A stretch of 64,000 bases of DNA from Pseudomonas brassicacearum (GTDB lineage Bacteria; Pseudomonadota; Gammaproteobacteria; Pseudomonadales; Pseudomonadaceae): positions 496,001-560,000 of the forward strand of contig NZ_MOBK01000001.1 of NCBI RefSeq assembly GCF_003732265.1, in the 5' to 3' direction. Of this stretch, positions 33,939-43,793 are shown piece by piece; the first letter of the stretch is position 1; every line of letters begins with the position of its first letter. The notes under the pieces were generated by a model that was given only the letters and a program-made list of their open reading frames with translations, did no database searches and was not told the origin of the DNA. The position numbers and the translations under genes are program-made.

Positions 33939-34636
33939 GCTGCACGCCCCAGATAAAGTTTGTTGCAGATAAAACCAGCGGTCATGCCCACCAACCCGGA
34001 CAGCACCAGCGCCGAGCCCCATTGCCAGTAGCTGAACAGCACCGAACAGAACAACGACACCGCGACGCACACCACCGTGGGCACGTTGCGCACCACTGGG
34101 GTAATCAAGGCGATGAAAGTGGCGACGATGGAGAAGTCCAGGCCCAGATGTTCGAGCCCCGGAATGTTGCTGCCCAGCACGATGCCCGCCAGGGTGAACA
34201 GGTTCCAGGCGACATAAAACGTCAGCCCGACGCCCAGCGCGTACCAGCGATTGAATTGCTGTTTGTCATGCTGACTGGTCAGCGCAAACAACTCGTCGGT
34301 GAGCAAAAAGCCCAACCCCACGCGCCAACGCCCCGGCAACGGCGAAATCACCGAACGCATGCTCATGCCATACAGCAGATGCTGCGAGGTCAGCAGCAAC
34401 GTGGTCAGCAGAATCGAAAAGACCCCGGCACCGCCCTTGAGCATGCCGATGGCGACCAACTGTGCGGCCCCGGCAAACACAATGCTCGACAAGCCCTGCC
34501 CTTGCAGCGGCGTGAGGTTGGCCTCGATGGCCATGGATCCGGCCAGCAAGCCCCAAGGCGCGGTGGCCAGGGACAGCGGCACGATCGCTGCGGCGCCGCG
34601 CAGAAAGGCACTGCGCGGCATGATTGAATTCGTCAT
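33935..34636 (-). CDS. azlC: AzlC-family amino acid exporter
   Basis: 233 residues with AGGG upstream. 'IVPLSLATAPWGLLAG', 'SIVFAGAAQLVAIGML', 'RSVISPLP' and 'LLTDELFALT' are AzlC hallmarks; about six membrane segments. Overlaps azlD. Confidence 0.93.
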   Translation of the reverse strand: MTNSIMPRSAFLRGAAAIVPLSLATAPWGLLAGSMAIEANLTPLQGQGLSSIVFAGAAQLVAIGMLKGGAGVFSILLTTLLLTSQHLLYGMSMRSVISPLPGRWRVGLGFLLTDELFALTSQHDKQQFNRWYALGVGLTFYVAWNLFTLAGIVLGSNIPGLEHLGLDFSIVATFIALITPVVRNVPTVVCVAVSLFCSVLFSYWQWGSALVLSGLVGMTAGFICNKLYLGRAA

Positions 34637-34821
34637 AACGCCCTACAACCGGTGAAAGACCCGAGACTGTGCCAGCAGTCGCGGCGGATGGCTTGAACAA
34701 TCTTGCGCACTTGCGTCATAGCCCGTACGGCGAAGGGGCTCCGTTCATCGGCCGGGCGCTTGATTCGCCCCGATAGTAGCAACATGATGGCGCTGCATAT
34801 TTTCTTGAGGCCAGGCCCTGC

Positions 34822-35754
34822 ATGAGCTCAGTCGAACCCGATAGCGATGTCTATAAAACCCTGCTTGAGTCAACCAATGCAATTCCTTGGCGGATCGACT
34901 GGAAAACCATGACGTTCAGCTACATCGGCCCGCAGATCGAGGCGTTGCTGGGCTGGAAGCAGGACAGTTGGATGACGGTCAACGACTGGGTCGAGCGCAT
35001 GCACCCGGACGATCGGGATTACGTGGTGGAATTCTGCGTCTCGCAATCGCGCGCCGGGGTCGATCACGAGGCGGATTATCGGGCGCTGACCCAACAGGGC
35101 GACTACGTGTGGATTCGCGACGTGGTGCACGTGGTGCGCAAGGACGATGAAGTGGAAGCGCTGGTGGGCTTCATGTTCGACATCAGCGAACGCAAGAAAA
35201 CCGAAGAACACCTGAGCCGGCTGCAGAAGCAACTTGAAGAGTATTCGTTCCAGGACGGCCTCACCGGTATCGCCAACCGGCGTATGTTCGACACCGTCAT
35301 GGAACGCGAATGGGGCCATGCCCAGCGCAGCGGTTTGCCGCTGTCGTTGCTGATCCTCGACATCGACTACTTCAAGCAATACAACGACCACTACGGCCAC
35401 ATCAAGGGTGACGAATGCCTGCGCCAGGTGGCCCAGACGTTGTCGCTGGCGGCCAATCGACCGCGTGATTTCATCGCCCGGATCGGCGGCGAAGAGTTTG
35501 TCTGGCTGCTCCCGGAAACCGATGCCGAGTCGGCACGGCTGGTGGCGCGCAAATGCCTGCACCTGATTCGCCAGCAACAGATTACCCATGAGTTTTCTCC
35601 GGTATCGCCCCTGTTGAGCGTGAGCCTGGGCGTCGGCACCACGGTCGCGCCGCTGCAAGCGACGGCGGTCGACTTCATCGAGCAGGTCGACAAGTTGCTC
35701 TATCGCGCCAAACACAACGGGCGGATGCGCGCCGAGTTCGCGGATTTGCGCTGA
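34822..35754 (+). CDS. PAS-GGDEF diguanylate cyclase
   Basis: 310 residues, TGAGG upstream. N-terminal PAS_3-type domain with PAC motif ('DYVWIRDVVHVVRKDDEVEA'), linker helix, then a GGDEF domain: 'DGLTGIANRR', active site GGEEF and an RxxD inhibitory site (RPRD) five residues before it. Makes cyclic di-GMP; soluble, sensing via PAS. Confidence 0.95.
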   Translation: MSSVEPDSDVYKTLLESTNAIPWRIDWKTMTFSYIGPQIEALLGWKQDSWMTVNDWVERMHPDDRDYVVEFCVSQSRAGVDHEADYRALTQQGDYVWIRDVVHVVRKDDEVEALVGFMFDISERKKTEEHLSRLQKQLEEYSFQDGLTGIANRRMFDTVMEREWGHAQRSGLPLSLLILDIDYFKQYNDHYGHIKGDECLRQVAQTLSLAANRPRDFIARIGGEEFVWLLPETDAESARLVARKCLHLIRQQQITHEFSPVSPLLSVSLGVGTTVAPLQATAVDFIEQVDKLLYRAKHNGRMRAEFADLR

Positions 35755-35813
35755 ACACCGGGAGACGTCCGAGTACCATGAAGCGATCCACCTAATCAGG
35801 TCAGGGAGTCGAC

Positions 35814-36188
35814 ATGCTTTACCGGATCGCCGCCGACGGGCTGGTGCTGTTTCATCTGCTGTTCATTCTGTTCGTGCTGTTCGGCGGGCTGCTGGTGCTC
35901 AAATGGCGGCCGCTGATCTGGGCTCACCTGCCCGCCGCTGCGTGGGGCGTGATGGTCGAGGTCTTGCACCTGACCTGCCCGCTGACCCAGTGGGAAAACC
36001 TCATGCGCCAGGCCGCCGGGCAAACCGGCTACGGCGGTGGTTTTATCGAGTATTACGTCTGGCCAGTGATTTACCCGGCCGGTCTGACACCCGCGATTCA
36101 ATTGGCGCTGGGCAGCGTGGTGTTGGCGATCAACGTGCTGGTCTATCTTCGGTTGTTCAGGCAGTGGAAACTGCGCCGGGCCGCCTGA
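35814..36188 (+). CDS. DUF2784-type membrane protein
   Basis: 124 residues, AGGGAG upstream. Three hydrophobic helices; 'LTCPLTQWEN' and 'GGFIEYYVWPVIYP' are the recurrent motifs of DUF2784 proteins. Function unknown. Confidence 0.85.
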   Translation: MLYRIAADGLVLFHLLFILFVLFGGLLVLKWRPLIWAHLPAAAWGVMVEVLHLTCPLTQWENLMRQAAGQTGYGGGFIEYYVWPVIYPAGLTPAIQLALGSVVLAINVLVYLRLFRQWKLRRAA

Positions 36189-36210
36189 CACAAACGCCGA
36201 GGATGAACCC

Positions 36211-37128
36211 ATGCTGTCGATTGAAGACCTGTCATTGCTCCAGGCCATCCGCGAGACCGGCAGTCTGTCGCGGGCCGCTGCGCACCTGGGCAAGGCGCCG
36301 TCGACCGTGTCCTACGCCGCGCGACAACTGGAAGAGCGCTTCGACGCCCTGCTCTTCGACCGCCGTCGCTACCGCTTGCAACTCACCCCGGCCGGTGAGT
36401 TGCTGGTGAACGAGGCGGCGCGGTTGATGCAGGACGTGTCCCGCCTGACCCAGCGGGTGCAGCAAGTGGCCAACGGCTGGGAAAGCCGACTCTGGATTGT
36501 CACCGACGAACTGCTCGAGTTCGAAGCCTTGATTCCGGTGATCCACGAGTTCGACGCGCTGGAATCCGGCGTGCCGCTGCGCATCACTCACGAGGTACTC
36601 AAAGGCGTTTGGGAAGCCCTGCGTGAAGGCCGTGCGGACTTGATCATCGGCGCCACCAACGAGCCGCCAGCGATCCCGACCCTGCGCTGGATGCAACTGG
36701 GGGAAATGGAATGGGTGTTCGCGGTTTCACCGAAACACCCGCTGGCCAAGGCCAAAGAGCCGATTTCCCGAGCCATGGTCGCGCAGCACCGGGCGATTGT
36801 CGTGGCTGACTCGTCGCGGGTCACCGAGGGCAGCACCTACGGCGTGTCGGGCGGCCAACCGGTACTCGCCGTGCCGACCATGCGCGCCAAAGTCCTCGCT
36901 CAATGCGCTGGCCTGGGCGTCGGCTGGCTGCCCCGGCATCGGGTGAACTCATTGCTGAAAAACGGCACGTTGGTCGAAAAACAAATGGCCGACCCGCGCG
37001 AACCGAACATTCTGTACGCCGGCTGGCGCGGCGATCATGACGGTCGCGCATTGGGCTGGTGGCTGGAAAAACTCAAGCAGTCGTACCTGTCCACCCAACT
37101 GGTTCAGGGCAGCGACCGGTTTGTCTGA
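36211..37128 (+). CDS. LysR-family transcriptional regulator
   Basis: 305 residues, GAGGAT upstream. HTH 'ETGSLSRAAAHLGKAPSTVS' at the N-terminus and periplasmic-binding-like effector domain. Follows the DUF2784 gene by 22 bases. Target not evident; no divergent gene. Confidence 0.93.
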   Translation: MLSIEDLSLLQAIRETGSLSRAAAHLGKAPSTVSYAARQLEERFDALLFDRRRYRLQLTPAGELLVNEAARLMQDVSRLTQRVQQVANGWESRLWIVTDELLEFEALIPVIHEFDALESGVPLRITHEVLKGVWEALREGRADLIIGATNEPPAIPTLRWMQLGEMEWVFAVSPKHPLAKAKEPISRAMVAQHRAIVVADSSRVTEGSTYGVSGGQPVLAVPTMRAKVLAQCAGLGVGWLPRHRVNSLLKNGTLVEKQMADPREPNILYAGWRGDHDGRALGWWLEKLKQSYLSTQLVQGSDRFV

Positions 37129-37130
37129 CC

Positions 37131-38708
37131 TCAGTTGGCAATCACGCTCATGTTGCGTCCGCTGGACTTGGCCACATACAAGGCCTTGTCCGCTGCGGTG
37201 ACCACATCGTTGGGCTGGTCCTGCGAGGCCGTGTTGTAGGCGCAAACGCCGACGCTGACCGTCACCCTGCCTTCCGCGCTGTCGAGGTGTTCGATGTCCG
37301 CTTGCAGGACGGCGTGACGAATTTTTTCCGCCACCAGGAACGCGCCGACATAGTCCGTGCCGGGCAGCACCACGGTGAACTCTTCGCCGCCATAACGGGC
37401 GGCAAGGTCGCCGGGGCGCTTGATGTTGTCCTTGATGATCGCGCTGATCCGGCGCAAACACTCGTCGCCGGCGACATGACCGTATCGGTCATTGAAGCTC
37501 TTGAAGTGATCGACATCGATCATCAGCATCGCGAGGTGGGTCTGGGTGCGCCGGGCGCGGCCCATTTCCGCGAGGATAAACAGGTCGAACTGACGCCGGT
37601 TGGACAGCCCGGTCAGTGCGTCCTCCAAGGCCAGCAGTTCAAGGCTGCGATTGACCTCGATGAGCTTTTCCTGACCGTCGAGCAACACGCGCTGGAAGTG
37701 ATGTTGCTGCTTCATGAAGTAAATGAGGCGGTAACCGAGCACGCCCAGAAACAGCAGTAGCGACAACACGATCCCCGCGCTCAGCGCCGTCTCTTTGCGC
37801 CAACTGGCCAGGACTTCCTCTTTGTCCAGCGCGGCAAAGATGATCAGCGGATAGCCGGTGACCCGCCGAAACCCGACCACCCGCTCCACACCGTCCACAA
37901 ATGACTTGACGGTGGCCGTGCCGGAATCGCCTTGGGGCAACAGTTGGGTGAACAGCGGCCCCTTGGCCACGCTGATGCCAATGTCAGCCTCTTTGAACGG
38001 CCGACGCACCACAATGCTGGCGTCATCGGCAATCAGGTTGATCACCCCGTTCTGGCCCATGTCGATGCTGTCGTACAGCGCCAGGAAATGGCTGAGATAA
38101 ATCGAGGCCAGCGCCACCCCGGCAAATCGGCCATCCGGATAATTGATCCGGCGTGACACGGTCATGACCCATTCACCGCTCGAACGACTTTTTATCGAGC
38201 GACCGATGTGCGGGCCACGGTCGGGATGGTCACGATGGTAGATGAAATATTCACGGTCGGAATTGTTGGCGTTGGGCACCTCTGCGCCATTGGAGTTGGC
38301 GATCCAGCGCCCTTGTTCGTCGTAGACAAACAGGCCATGCAGCTGCTTGAGCTCATCGCGCTCAGCGCGGAGCAATCGTTGCAACCGGGGCAGTTGCTGC
38401 GGGCCGGCGCCCTCGTTTTCGAGGCGGTCCACCAGGGCAAACAGCAGCGTATCGGCCTGTTTGATCGACGCCTGCGCCTGCGAGGCCAGGGTCTGCGCCA
38501 GGTTGGACATGGCCACTTCTTTGTCCTGCAAATGGTACTGGCGCGAGTTCCAGGCTTCCCAGAACACGATCGCGGTCATCGACAGGCACACCGCGGCGAG
38601 CAGCACCACTGCATAGCGGACCTTGAGCCGTGACTCAATCTGGCCGGGCACCCAAGGCGTGGCAGGACGCGGGTTTGCAATCGGATCTTTGATGGACGGA
38701 TTCCCCAT
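37131..38708 (-). CDS. Membrane-bound dCACHE-GGDEF diguanylate cyclase
   Basis: 525 residues from ATG 38708 (AGGGA upstream). Membrane helix near 30-50, a periplasmic double-Cache-like domain with 'GRWIANSNG', 'DHPDRGPHIGRSIKSRSSGEW' (split) and 'GYPLIIFAALDK', a second helix, then GGDEF with GGEEF active site and inhibitory RPGD five residues before. Should sense an external small molecule and make cyclic di-GMP. Convergent with the LysR gene. Confidence 0.95.
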   Translation of the reverse strand: MGNPSIKDPIANPRPATPWVPGQIESRLKVRYAVVLLAAVCLSMTAIVFWEAWNSRQYHLQDKEVAMSNLAQTLASQAQASIKQADTLLFALVDRLENEGAGPQQLPRLQRLLRAERDELKQLHGLFVYDEQGRWIANSNGAEVPNANNSDREYFIYHRDHPDRGPHIGRSIKSRSSGEWVMTVSRRINYPDGRFAGVALASIYLSHFLALYDSIDMGQNGVINLIADDASIVVRRPFKEADIGISVAKGPLFTQLLPQGDSGTATVKSFVDGVERVVGFRRVTGYPLIIFAALDKEEVLASWRKETALSAGIVLSLLLFLGVLGYRLIYFMKQQHHFQRVLLDGQEKLIEVNRSLELLALEDALTGLSNRRQFDLFILAEMGRARRTQTHLAMLMIDVDHFKSFNDRYGHVAGDECLRRISAIIKDNIKRPGDLAARYGGEEFTVVLPGTDYVGAFLVAEKIRHAVLQADIEHLDSAEGRVTVSVGVCAYNTASQDQPNDVVTAADKALYVAKSSGRNMSVIAN

Positions 38709-38822
38709 GACAGTCCCTGATTCGTTATGACAGGGCGATTTTTCCTGTTCGCCCTTTAGATGCCGCATCAGAATCACAATAGGTGATTTGCCGGCCCCGT
38801 GATGGGTTTGTGTCGGCAAACC

Positions 38823-39350
38823 TTATTTCGACGCCTGTTTCACCGCCTCAAGCCAGGCTGGATCCAGACGGGTCTGGTCAGTGTCGATGCCCAGTTCCTC
38901 CATCCGCGCCTTGTGCTGATCCATCTCGCGAACCAGTTGGCTGTGGTCGCTGGAGTTGGCGTCCAGCTCGTGCATCTGGTGCAGGCCCAGGTGGTAGAAG
39001 CGCAGCAGTTTCATGGCCACTGGATCACCGGTCGCCACCGCTGCGGTGACCTGATGCATGATGTTGGTGACGCTCATCAGGCTGCGTTTGAGCTGCCAGC
39101 CGTAGACCGCTGCGGCCATCCACGGCTGGTTCCAGAACTTGCCGCGCATCAGCGCCACCATCAGCAACACCGCGACAAACACGCCGCCGACGTTATAGCG
39201 CAGGTTGTCGCCGCCGGGTTCACCGAACAACGCCACCGCCGCCGTGGACAGCCCCATCGCCAACGCGAGGAACATCAGGGCAATAATCACCGTACTGCGG
39301 CGTGTCTGTTGTCGATAGGTTTGAGCGTTCTGCGGCTGGATTTCGAACAT
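38823..39350 (-). CDS. DUF3087-type membrane protein
   Basis: 175 residues from ATG 39350 with AAGGAAA upstream. Two membrane helices after a short polar N-terminus, then a long cytoplasmic helical tail ('LLRFYHLGLHQMHELDANS'). Matches DUF3087; function unknown. Confidence 0.8.
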   Translation of the reverse strand: MFEIQPQNAQTYRQQTRRSTVIIALMFLALAMGLSTAAVALFGEPGGDNLRYNVGGVFVAVLLMVALMRGKFWNQPWMAAAVYGWQLKRSLMSVTNIMHQVTAAVATGDPVAMKLLRFYHLGLHQMHELDANSSDHSQLVREMDQHKARMEELGIDTDQTRLDPAWLEAVKQASK

Positions 39351-39565
39351 CGCAACAGGTTTCCTTGGGAGCAGAGACAAAAAGAAAGCCAGGCATTATC
39401 GCCTCTGCGAGGGATTTAGCTATGCTGGGGCTCCTTTTCATCTTTTCATGTCAAACGGGGGACATGGCGGTATAGCGCAGTTCGTGCCATCTTCATCCAT
39501 GGATACACACTATTCGGATGCCATTCGCGCGGCTCGGTGAGTGACATCGTTTTAAGGATCACTGA

Positions 39566-40939
39566 ATGACCCAACGACAAGTAATCAACGCCTCGGTCAG
39601 CCCTAAAGGCAGCCTGGAAACCCTTTCCCAACGCGAAGTCCAACAACTGAGCGAAGCCGGTTCCGGCAGCACCTACAACATCTTCCGCCAGTGCGCCCTG
39701 GCCATCCTCAACACCGGCGCCCATGTCGATAACGCCAAGACCATCCTCGAAGCCTACAAAGATTTTGAAATCCGCATCCACCAGCAAGACCGCGGCGTAC
39801 GCCTGGAGCTGCTGAACGCCCCGGCCGACGCCTTCGTCGACGGCGAAATGATCGCCAGCACCCGTGAAATGCTGTTCAGCGCCCTGCGTGACATCGTCTA
39901 CACGGAAAACGAACTCGACAGCCAGCGCATCGACCTGAGCACCTCTCAGGGCATCAGCGACTACGTGTTCCACCTGCTGCGCAACGCCCGCACCCTGCGC
40001 CCCGGCGTCGAGCCGAAGATCGTGGTCTGCTGGGGCGGTCACTCGATCAACACCGAAGAATACAAATACACCAAGAAAGTCGGCCACGAACTGGGCCTGC
40101 GCAGCCTCGACATCTGCACCGGTTGCGGCCCCGGCGTGATGAAAGGCCCGATGAAAGGCGCGACCATCGCCCACGCCAAGCAGCGTATCCACGGCGGTCG
40201 TTACCTGGGCCTGACTGAGCCGGGGATCATCGCCGCCGAAGCGCCGAACCCGATCGTCAATGAGCTGGTGATCCTGCCGGACATCGAAAAACGCCTGGAA
40301 GCGTTCGTGCGTGTCGGCCACGGCATCATCATTTTCCCGGGTGGCGCGGGCACGGCCGAAGAGTTCCTGTACCTGCTCGGCATCCTGATGCACCCGGACA
40401 ACGACGGCCTGCCCTTCCCTGTCGTCCTCACCGGGCCCAAGCATGCCGCACCGTACCTGGAGCAACTGGACGCGTTCGTCGGCGCCACACTGGGCGACGC
40501 GGCGAAGAAGCATTACGAGATCATCATCGATGATCCGGCGGAAGTCGCACGGCAGATGACCCAGGGCCTCAAAGCGGTCAAACAGTTCCGCCGCGAGCGC
40601 AATGACGCGTTCCACTTCAACTGGCTGCTGAAGATCGACGAAGGCTTTCAGCGCCCGTTCGACCCGACCCACGAAAACATGGCCAACCTGAAGCTGAGCC
40701 GGACACTGCCAGCCCACGAACTGGCGGCCAACCTGCGCCGTGCGTTCTCCGGCATTGTCGCCGGCAACGTCAAGGACAAGGGCATCCGTTTGATTGAGCA
40801 GCATGGGCCGTATCAGATCCGTGGCGATGCCGAGATCATGCGTCCACTGGACCAACTGCTCAAAGCGTTCGTCGCCCAGCACCGGATGAAATTGCCGGGT
40901 GGCGCGGCGTATGTGCCGTGTTATCAGGTCGTGGCGTAA
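39566..40939 (+). CDS. ppnN: Nucleotide 5'-monophosphate nucleosidase PpnN (LOG family)
   Basis: 457 residues, AAGGAT upstream. Central LOG domain with 'GCGPGVMKGPMKGA', 'PNPIVNELVI' and the catalytic 'IIFPGGAGTAEEF' (PGGxGTxxE). N- and C-terminal extensions are those of PpnN/YgdH rather than the short plant-type LOG. Hydrolyses purine and pyrimidine monophosphates to base and ribose phosphate; E. coli PpnN is controlled by (p)ppGpp. Confidence 0.95.
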   Translation: MTQRQVINASVSPKGSLETLSQREVQQLSEAGSGSTYNIFRQCALAILNTGAHVDNAKTILEAYKDFEIRIHQQDRGVRLELLNAPADAFVDGEMIASTREMLFSALRDIVYTENELDSQRIDLSTSQGISDYVFHLLRNARTLRPGVEPKIVVCWGGHSINTEEYKYTKKVGHELGLRSLDICTGCGPGVMKGPMKGATIAHAKQRIHGGRYLGLTEPGIIAAEAPNPIVNELVILPDIEKRLEAFVRVGHGIIIFPGGAGTAEEFLYLLGILMHPDNDGLPFPVVLTGPKHAAPYLEQLDAFVGATLGDAAKKHYEIIIDDPAEVARQMTQGLKAVKQFRRERNDAFHFNWLLKIDEGFQRPFDPTHENMANLKLSRTLPAHELAANLRRAFSGIVAGNVKDKGIRLIEQHGPYQIRGDAEIMRPLDQLLKAFVAQHRMKLPGGAAYVPCYQVVA

Positions 40940-40965
40940 CCCACAACCCGACTAACACCCTGAAA

Positions 40966-41050
40966 CCCTGTGGGAGCGAGCCTGCTCGCGATGAGGCCAT
41001 GTCAGTCAACATTTATGCTGAATGACACACCGCCATCCCGAGCAGGCTAA
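40966..41050. repeat. REPIN (family 1), second arm truncated
   Basis: Left arm tgtgggagcgagcctgctcgcg is intact; the right arm stops after cgagcaggct and runs straight into a family 2 element four bases later. Confidence 0.85.
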
Positions 41051-41053
41051 CCC

Positions 41054-41204
41054 CTGTAGCAGCTGACGAGCAGCGCGAGGCTGCGTCCGGCTGCGAAGCA
41101 GTCGTAAAATCTGTACATGCGGTGTTTCAGACAGACCGCGTGAGCAGGATTTACGACTGCTTCGCAGCCGGACGCAGCCTCGCGCTGCTCGTCAGCTGCT
41201 ACAG
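41054..41204. repeat. REPIN (family 2)
   Basis: Near-perfect long inverted repeat: ctgtagcagctgacgagc at the left end and gctcgtcagctgctacag at the right, with inner arms around gcagtcgtaaaat. Likely terminator for both ppnN and the convergent hydrolase. Confidence 0.92.
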
Positions 41205-41217
41205 AGGCTAGCGCGTG

Positions 41218-42246
41218 TTACAGGTGATCAGCGTCGATCACTGCCTTGGCAAACGCCTGCGGATCTTCCTGCGGCAGGTTGTGGCCGATGCCGCCGTTGA
41301 TCAACCGGTACTCATACTTGCCGGTAAAACGCTTGGCATAATCCTCGGCTGCCGGATGCGGTGCGCCGTTGGCGTCCCCTTCCATCGTGATGGTCGGCAC
41401 CGTAATCGAAGGCGCCGTGGCCAGTTTCTGCTCCAGCGCTTCGTATTGCGGTTCGCCCTGCACGATGCCCAACCGCCAGCGGTAGTTGAAAACGGTGATC
41501 GCGACATGGTCCGGGTTGTTCAACGCGGCAGCGCTGCGATCGTAGGTCGCATCGTCGAAAGACCATTTCGGCGACGCCGTCTGCCAGATCAACTTGGCAA
41601 AGTCGTGACGGTTTTTTTCGTAGCCGGCCTGGCCGCGATCGGTCGCGAAATAGAACTGATACCACCACTGCAATTCAGCCTTGGGCGGCAACGGGTTCTT
41701 GCCTGCAGCCTGGTTGCCGATCAGATAACCACTCACCGACACCAGCGCCTTGACCCGCTCCGGCCACAGCGCCGAAACGATGTCTGCCGAACGCGCGCCC
41801 CAGTCATAACCGCCAAGCACAGCCTGTTTGATCTTGAGCGCATCCATGAAGTCGATCACGTCACTGGCCAGCGCAGCAGGCTGGCCGTTGCGCAGGGTCT
41901 TGTCCGACAGGAACTGCGTGTCGCCATAGCCCCGTGCATACGGAATCAGCACCCGGTAACCCTTGGCCGCCAGCAACGGCGCCACTTCGCTGTAGCTGTG
42001 AATGTCGTAGGGCCAACCGTGCAGGAGAATCACCACCGGACCGTCGGCGGGCCCCACCTCGGCGTAAGCCACATTCAACAAGCCAGCCTTGACGTGCTTC
42101 AGCGGACCGAACGAATCGTGCGACTGCGCTTTCGCCACCACCGGCTCCGCAGTCGGGGTCGTGGTTTGATCATCGGCATGGGCCGAGAATGCAGCACCGT
42201 TCAGGACGGCTAAGAAGCTGGCGGCAATGAGTGTGTTCCAGTTCAT
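41218..42246 (-). CDS. Exported alpha/beta hydrolase, epoxide hydrolase/dehalogenase type
   Basis: 342 residues from ATG 42246 with GAGGAA upstream. Sec signal peptide ending SAHADD. Oxyanion motif 'LLHGWPYD', nucleophile Asp in 'GGYDWGARS' (Asp rather than Ser, as in epoxide hydrolases and haloalkane dehalogenases) and catalytic His in 'GIGHNLPQE'. Periplasmic enzyme of unknown substrate. Divergent from an orphan response regulator. Confidence 0.88.
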   Translation of the reverse strand: MNWNTLIAASFLAVLNGAAFSAHADDQTTTPTAEPVVAKAQSHDSFGPLKHVKAGLLNVAYAEVGPADGPVVILLHGWPYDIHSYSEVAPLLAAKGYRVLIPYARGYGDTQFLSDKTLRNGQPAALASDVIDFMDALKIKQAVLGGYDWGARSADIVSALWPERVKALVSVSGYLIGNQAAGKNPLPPKAELQWWYQFYFATDRGQAGYEKNRHDFAKLIWQTASPKWSFDDATYDRSAAALNNPDHVAITVFNYRWRLGIVQGEPQYEALEQKLATAPSITVPTITMEGDANGAPHPAAEDYAKRFTGKYEYRLINGGIGHNLPQEDPQAFAKAVIDADHL

Positions 42247-42437
42247 GATCAGTTCCTCAGGGTGACGAAAGGCGGTGGCGGTGAAGCAAGTTGTCTTGTC
42301 TCGATGGAAGCCATTTAATCGCCCGGAGGTATCTGCCATGTGTCGTCAACACCACGTTATTAAGGCGTAAGGTGTCAAACAGCGCCTGCGATACAGTGCG
42401 ATACAATTCTCACAGCGAATAACAAGAGGGTTGAGCG

Positions 42438-43178
42438 ATGGAGCACGTGAACCACATCCTGATTGTCGATGACGATCGCGAGATCCGCGAGCTGGTGGGC
42501 AATTACCTGAAGAAGAATGGCCTGCGCACCACAGTGGTTGCCGATGGCCGGCAGATGCGCCATTTCCTGGAAACCAACCAGGTCGACCTGATCGTGCTGG
42601 ACCTGATGATGCCCGGCGATGACGGCCTGGTGCTGTGCCGCGAATTGCGCGCCGGCAAGCACAAAGCCACGCCGATCCTGATGCTCACCGCCCGCAACGA
42701 CGAAACCGATCGCATCCTCGGCCTGGAAATGGGCGCCGACGATTACCTGACCAAACCCTTCGCCGCCCGCGAGTTGCTCGCGCGGATCAACGCGGTATTG
42801 CGCCGCACGCGAATGCTGCCGCCGAACCTGCTGATCACTGAAACCGGTCGCCTGCTCGGTTTCGGCCGCTGGCGCCTCGACACCACCGCTCGCCACTTAC
42901 TGGATGAAGACGACACCCTGGTCGCCCTCAGTGGCGCGGAATACCGTTTGCTGCGCGTCTTTCTCGATCACCCGCAACGGGTGCTCAGCCGCGATCAGTT
43001 GCTCAACCTGACCCAAGGCCGCGATGCCGACCTGTTTGATCGCTCCATCGATTTGCTGGTGAGCCGCTTGCGCCAACGCTTGCTCGATGACTCGCGCGAG
43101 CCGACCTATATAAAGACCGTGCGCAGCGAAGGCTACGTGTTCTCCTACCCGGTGGAGTTGCTCGGTGCCGAATTCTGA
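42438..43178 (+). CDS. Orphan OmpR-family response regulator
   Basis: 246 residues, GAGGG upstream. Receiver with 'IVDDDREI', phospho-acceptor in 'LIVLDLMMPG' and 'YLTKPF', then winged helix with 'LSGAEYRLLRVFLDHP' and 'TVRSEGYVF'. No histidine kinase gene on either side. Divergent from the exported hydrolase (191 bases), a candidate target. Confidence 0.94.
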   Translation: MEHVNHILIVDDDREIRELVGNYLKKNGLRTTVVADGRQMRHFLETNQVDLIVLDLMMPGDDGLVLCRELRAGKHKATPILMLTARNDETDRILGLEMGADDYLTKPFAARELLARINAVLRRTRMLPPNLLITETGRLLGFGRWRLDTTARHLLDEDDTLVALSGAEYRLLRVFLDHPQRVLSRDQLLNLTQGRDADLFDRSIDLLVSRLRQRLLDDSREPTYIKTVRSEGYVFSYPVELLGAEF

Positions 43179-43339
43179 TCGGGTTTTGTATCCGTCTGTA
43201 TAAGAACCCGCGACAGATACGCAAACCCCGATTTCGACGGGTTACAGCACACATCACCGATACACCCGAGCGTTTAACTGTGATCACCGGATAGCAGCCG
43301 CTACCGACCCACTCACACTAAACGCACGGAGAATCAACC

Positions 43340-43642
43340 ATGTTCAACTTCTCGAAAGTCTCGTCCCTGGCACTCGGTCTGGCACTGGTCGGTGGTCTCG
43401 GTCTGTCTAACCTGGCCTCGGCGAATACCGCCAGTGCCATGTCCCACAGCCAGCATCAGCAACTGTTGGTGGAAGGTGGTTCGGATCGCCTGATCCAGAA
43501 TCGTGTCGCTGAAGGCGGTGCCGATCGCTTGCAGGAACTGCGTGAGCGTGTCGCGCTGATCAGCCCGAGCAACGCCGTGCGAAGTGGTGTGGTGGTTGCA
43601 GAGAACCGCCCTGAATTCGGTTCGAAATATCAGCGGTATTGA
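43340..43642 (+). CDS. Secreted small protein with internal repeat
   Basis: 100 residues, GGAGA upstream. Sec signal ending 'NLASANTAS'. The mature part has two copies of V/A-E-G-G-(S/A)-D-R-L followed by a few residues and R. Homologues in pseudomonads are labelled phage-infection-related without firm basis. Function unknown. Confidence 0.7.
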   Translation: MFNFSKVSSLALGLALVGGLGLSNLASANTASAMSHSQHQQLLVEGGSDRLIQNRVAEGGADRLQELRERVALISPSNAVRSGVVVAENRPEFGSKYQRY

Positions 43643-43672
43643 TCCCTGATCGACACCACAACACAGATCAAA

Positions 43673-43763
43673 TGTGGGAGCGGGCTTGCTCGCGAAGGCG
43701 GCGTTACATTCAACATTTCTTTTGAATGTTAAGCAGCCTTCGCGAGCAAGCCCGCTCCCACAG
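43673..43763. repeat. REPIN (family 1)
   Basis: Complete inverted pair gtgggagcgggcttgctcgcg and its complement around an inner palindrome acattcaacat/aatgtt. Confidence 0.92.
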
Positions 43764-43793
43764 TTTTGATTGCCGTACGCAATAAAGAAACGA

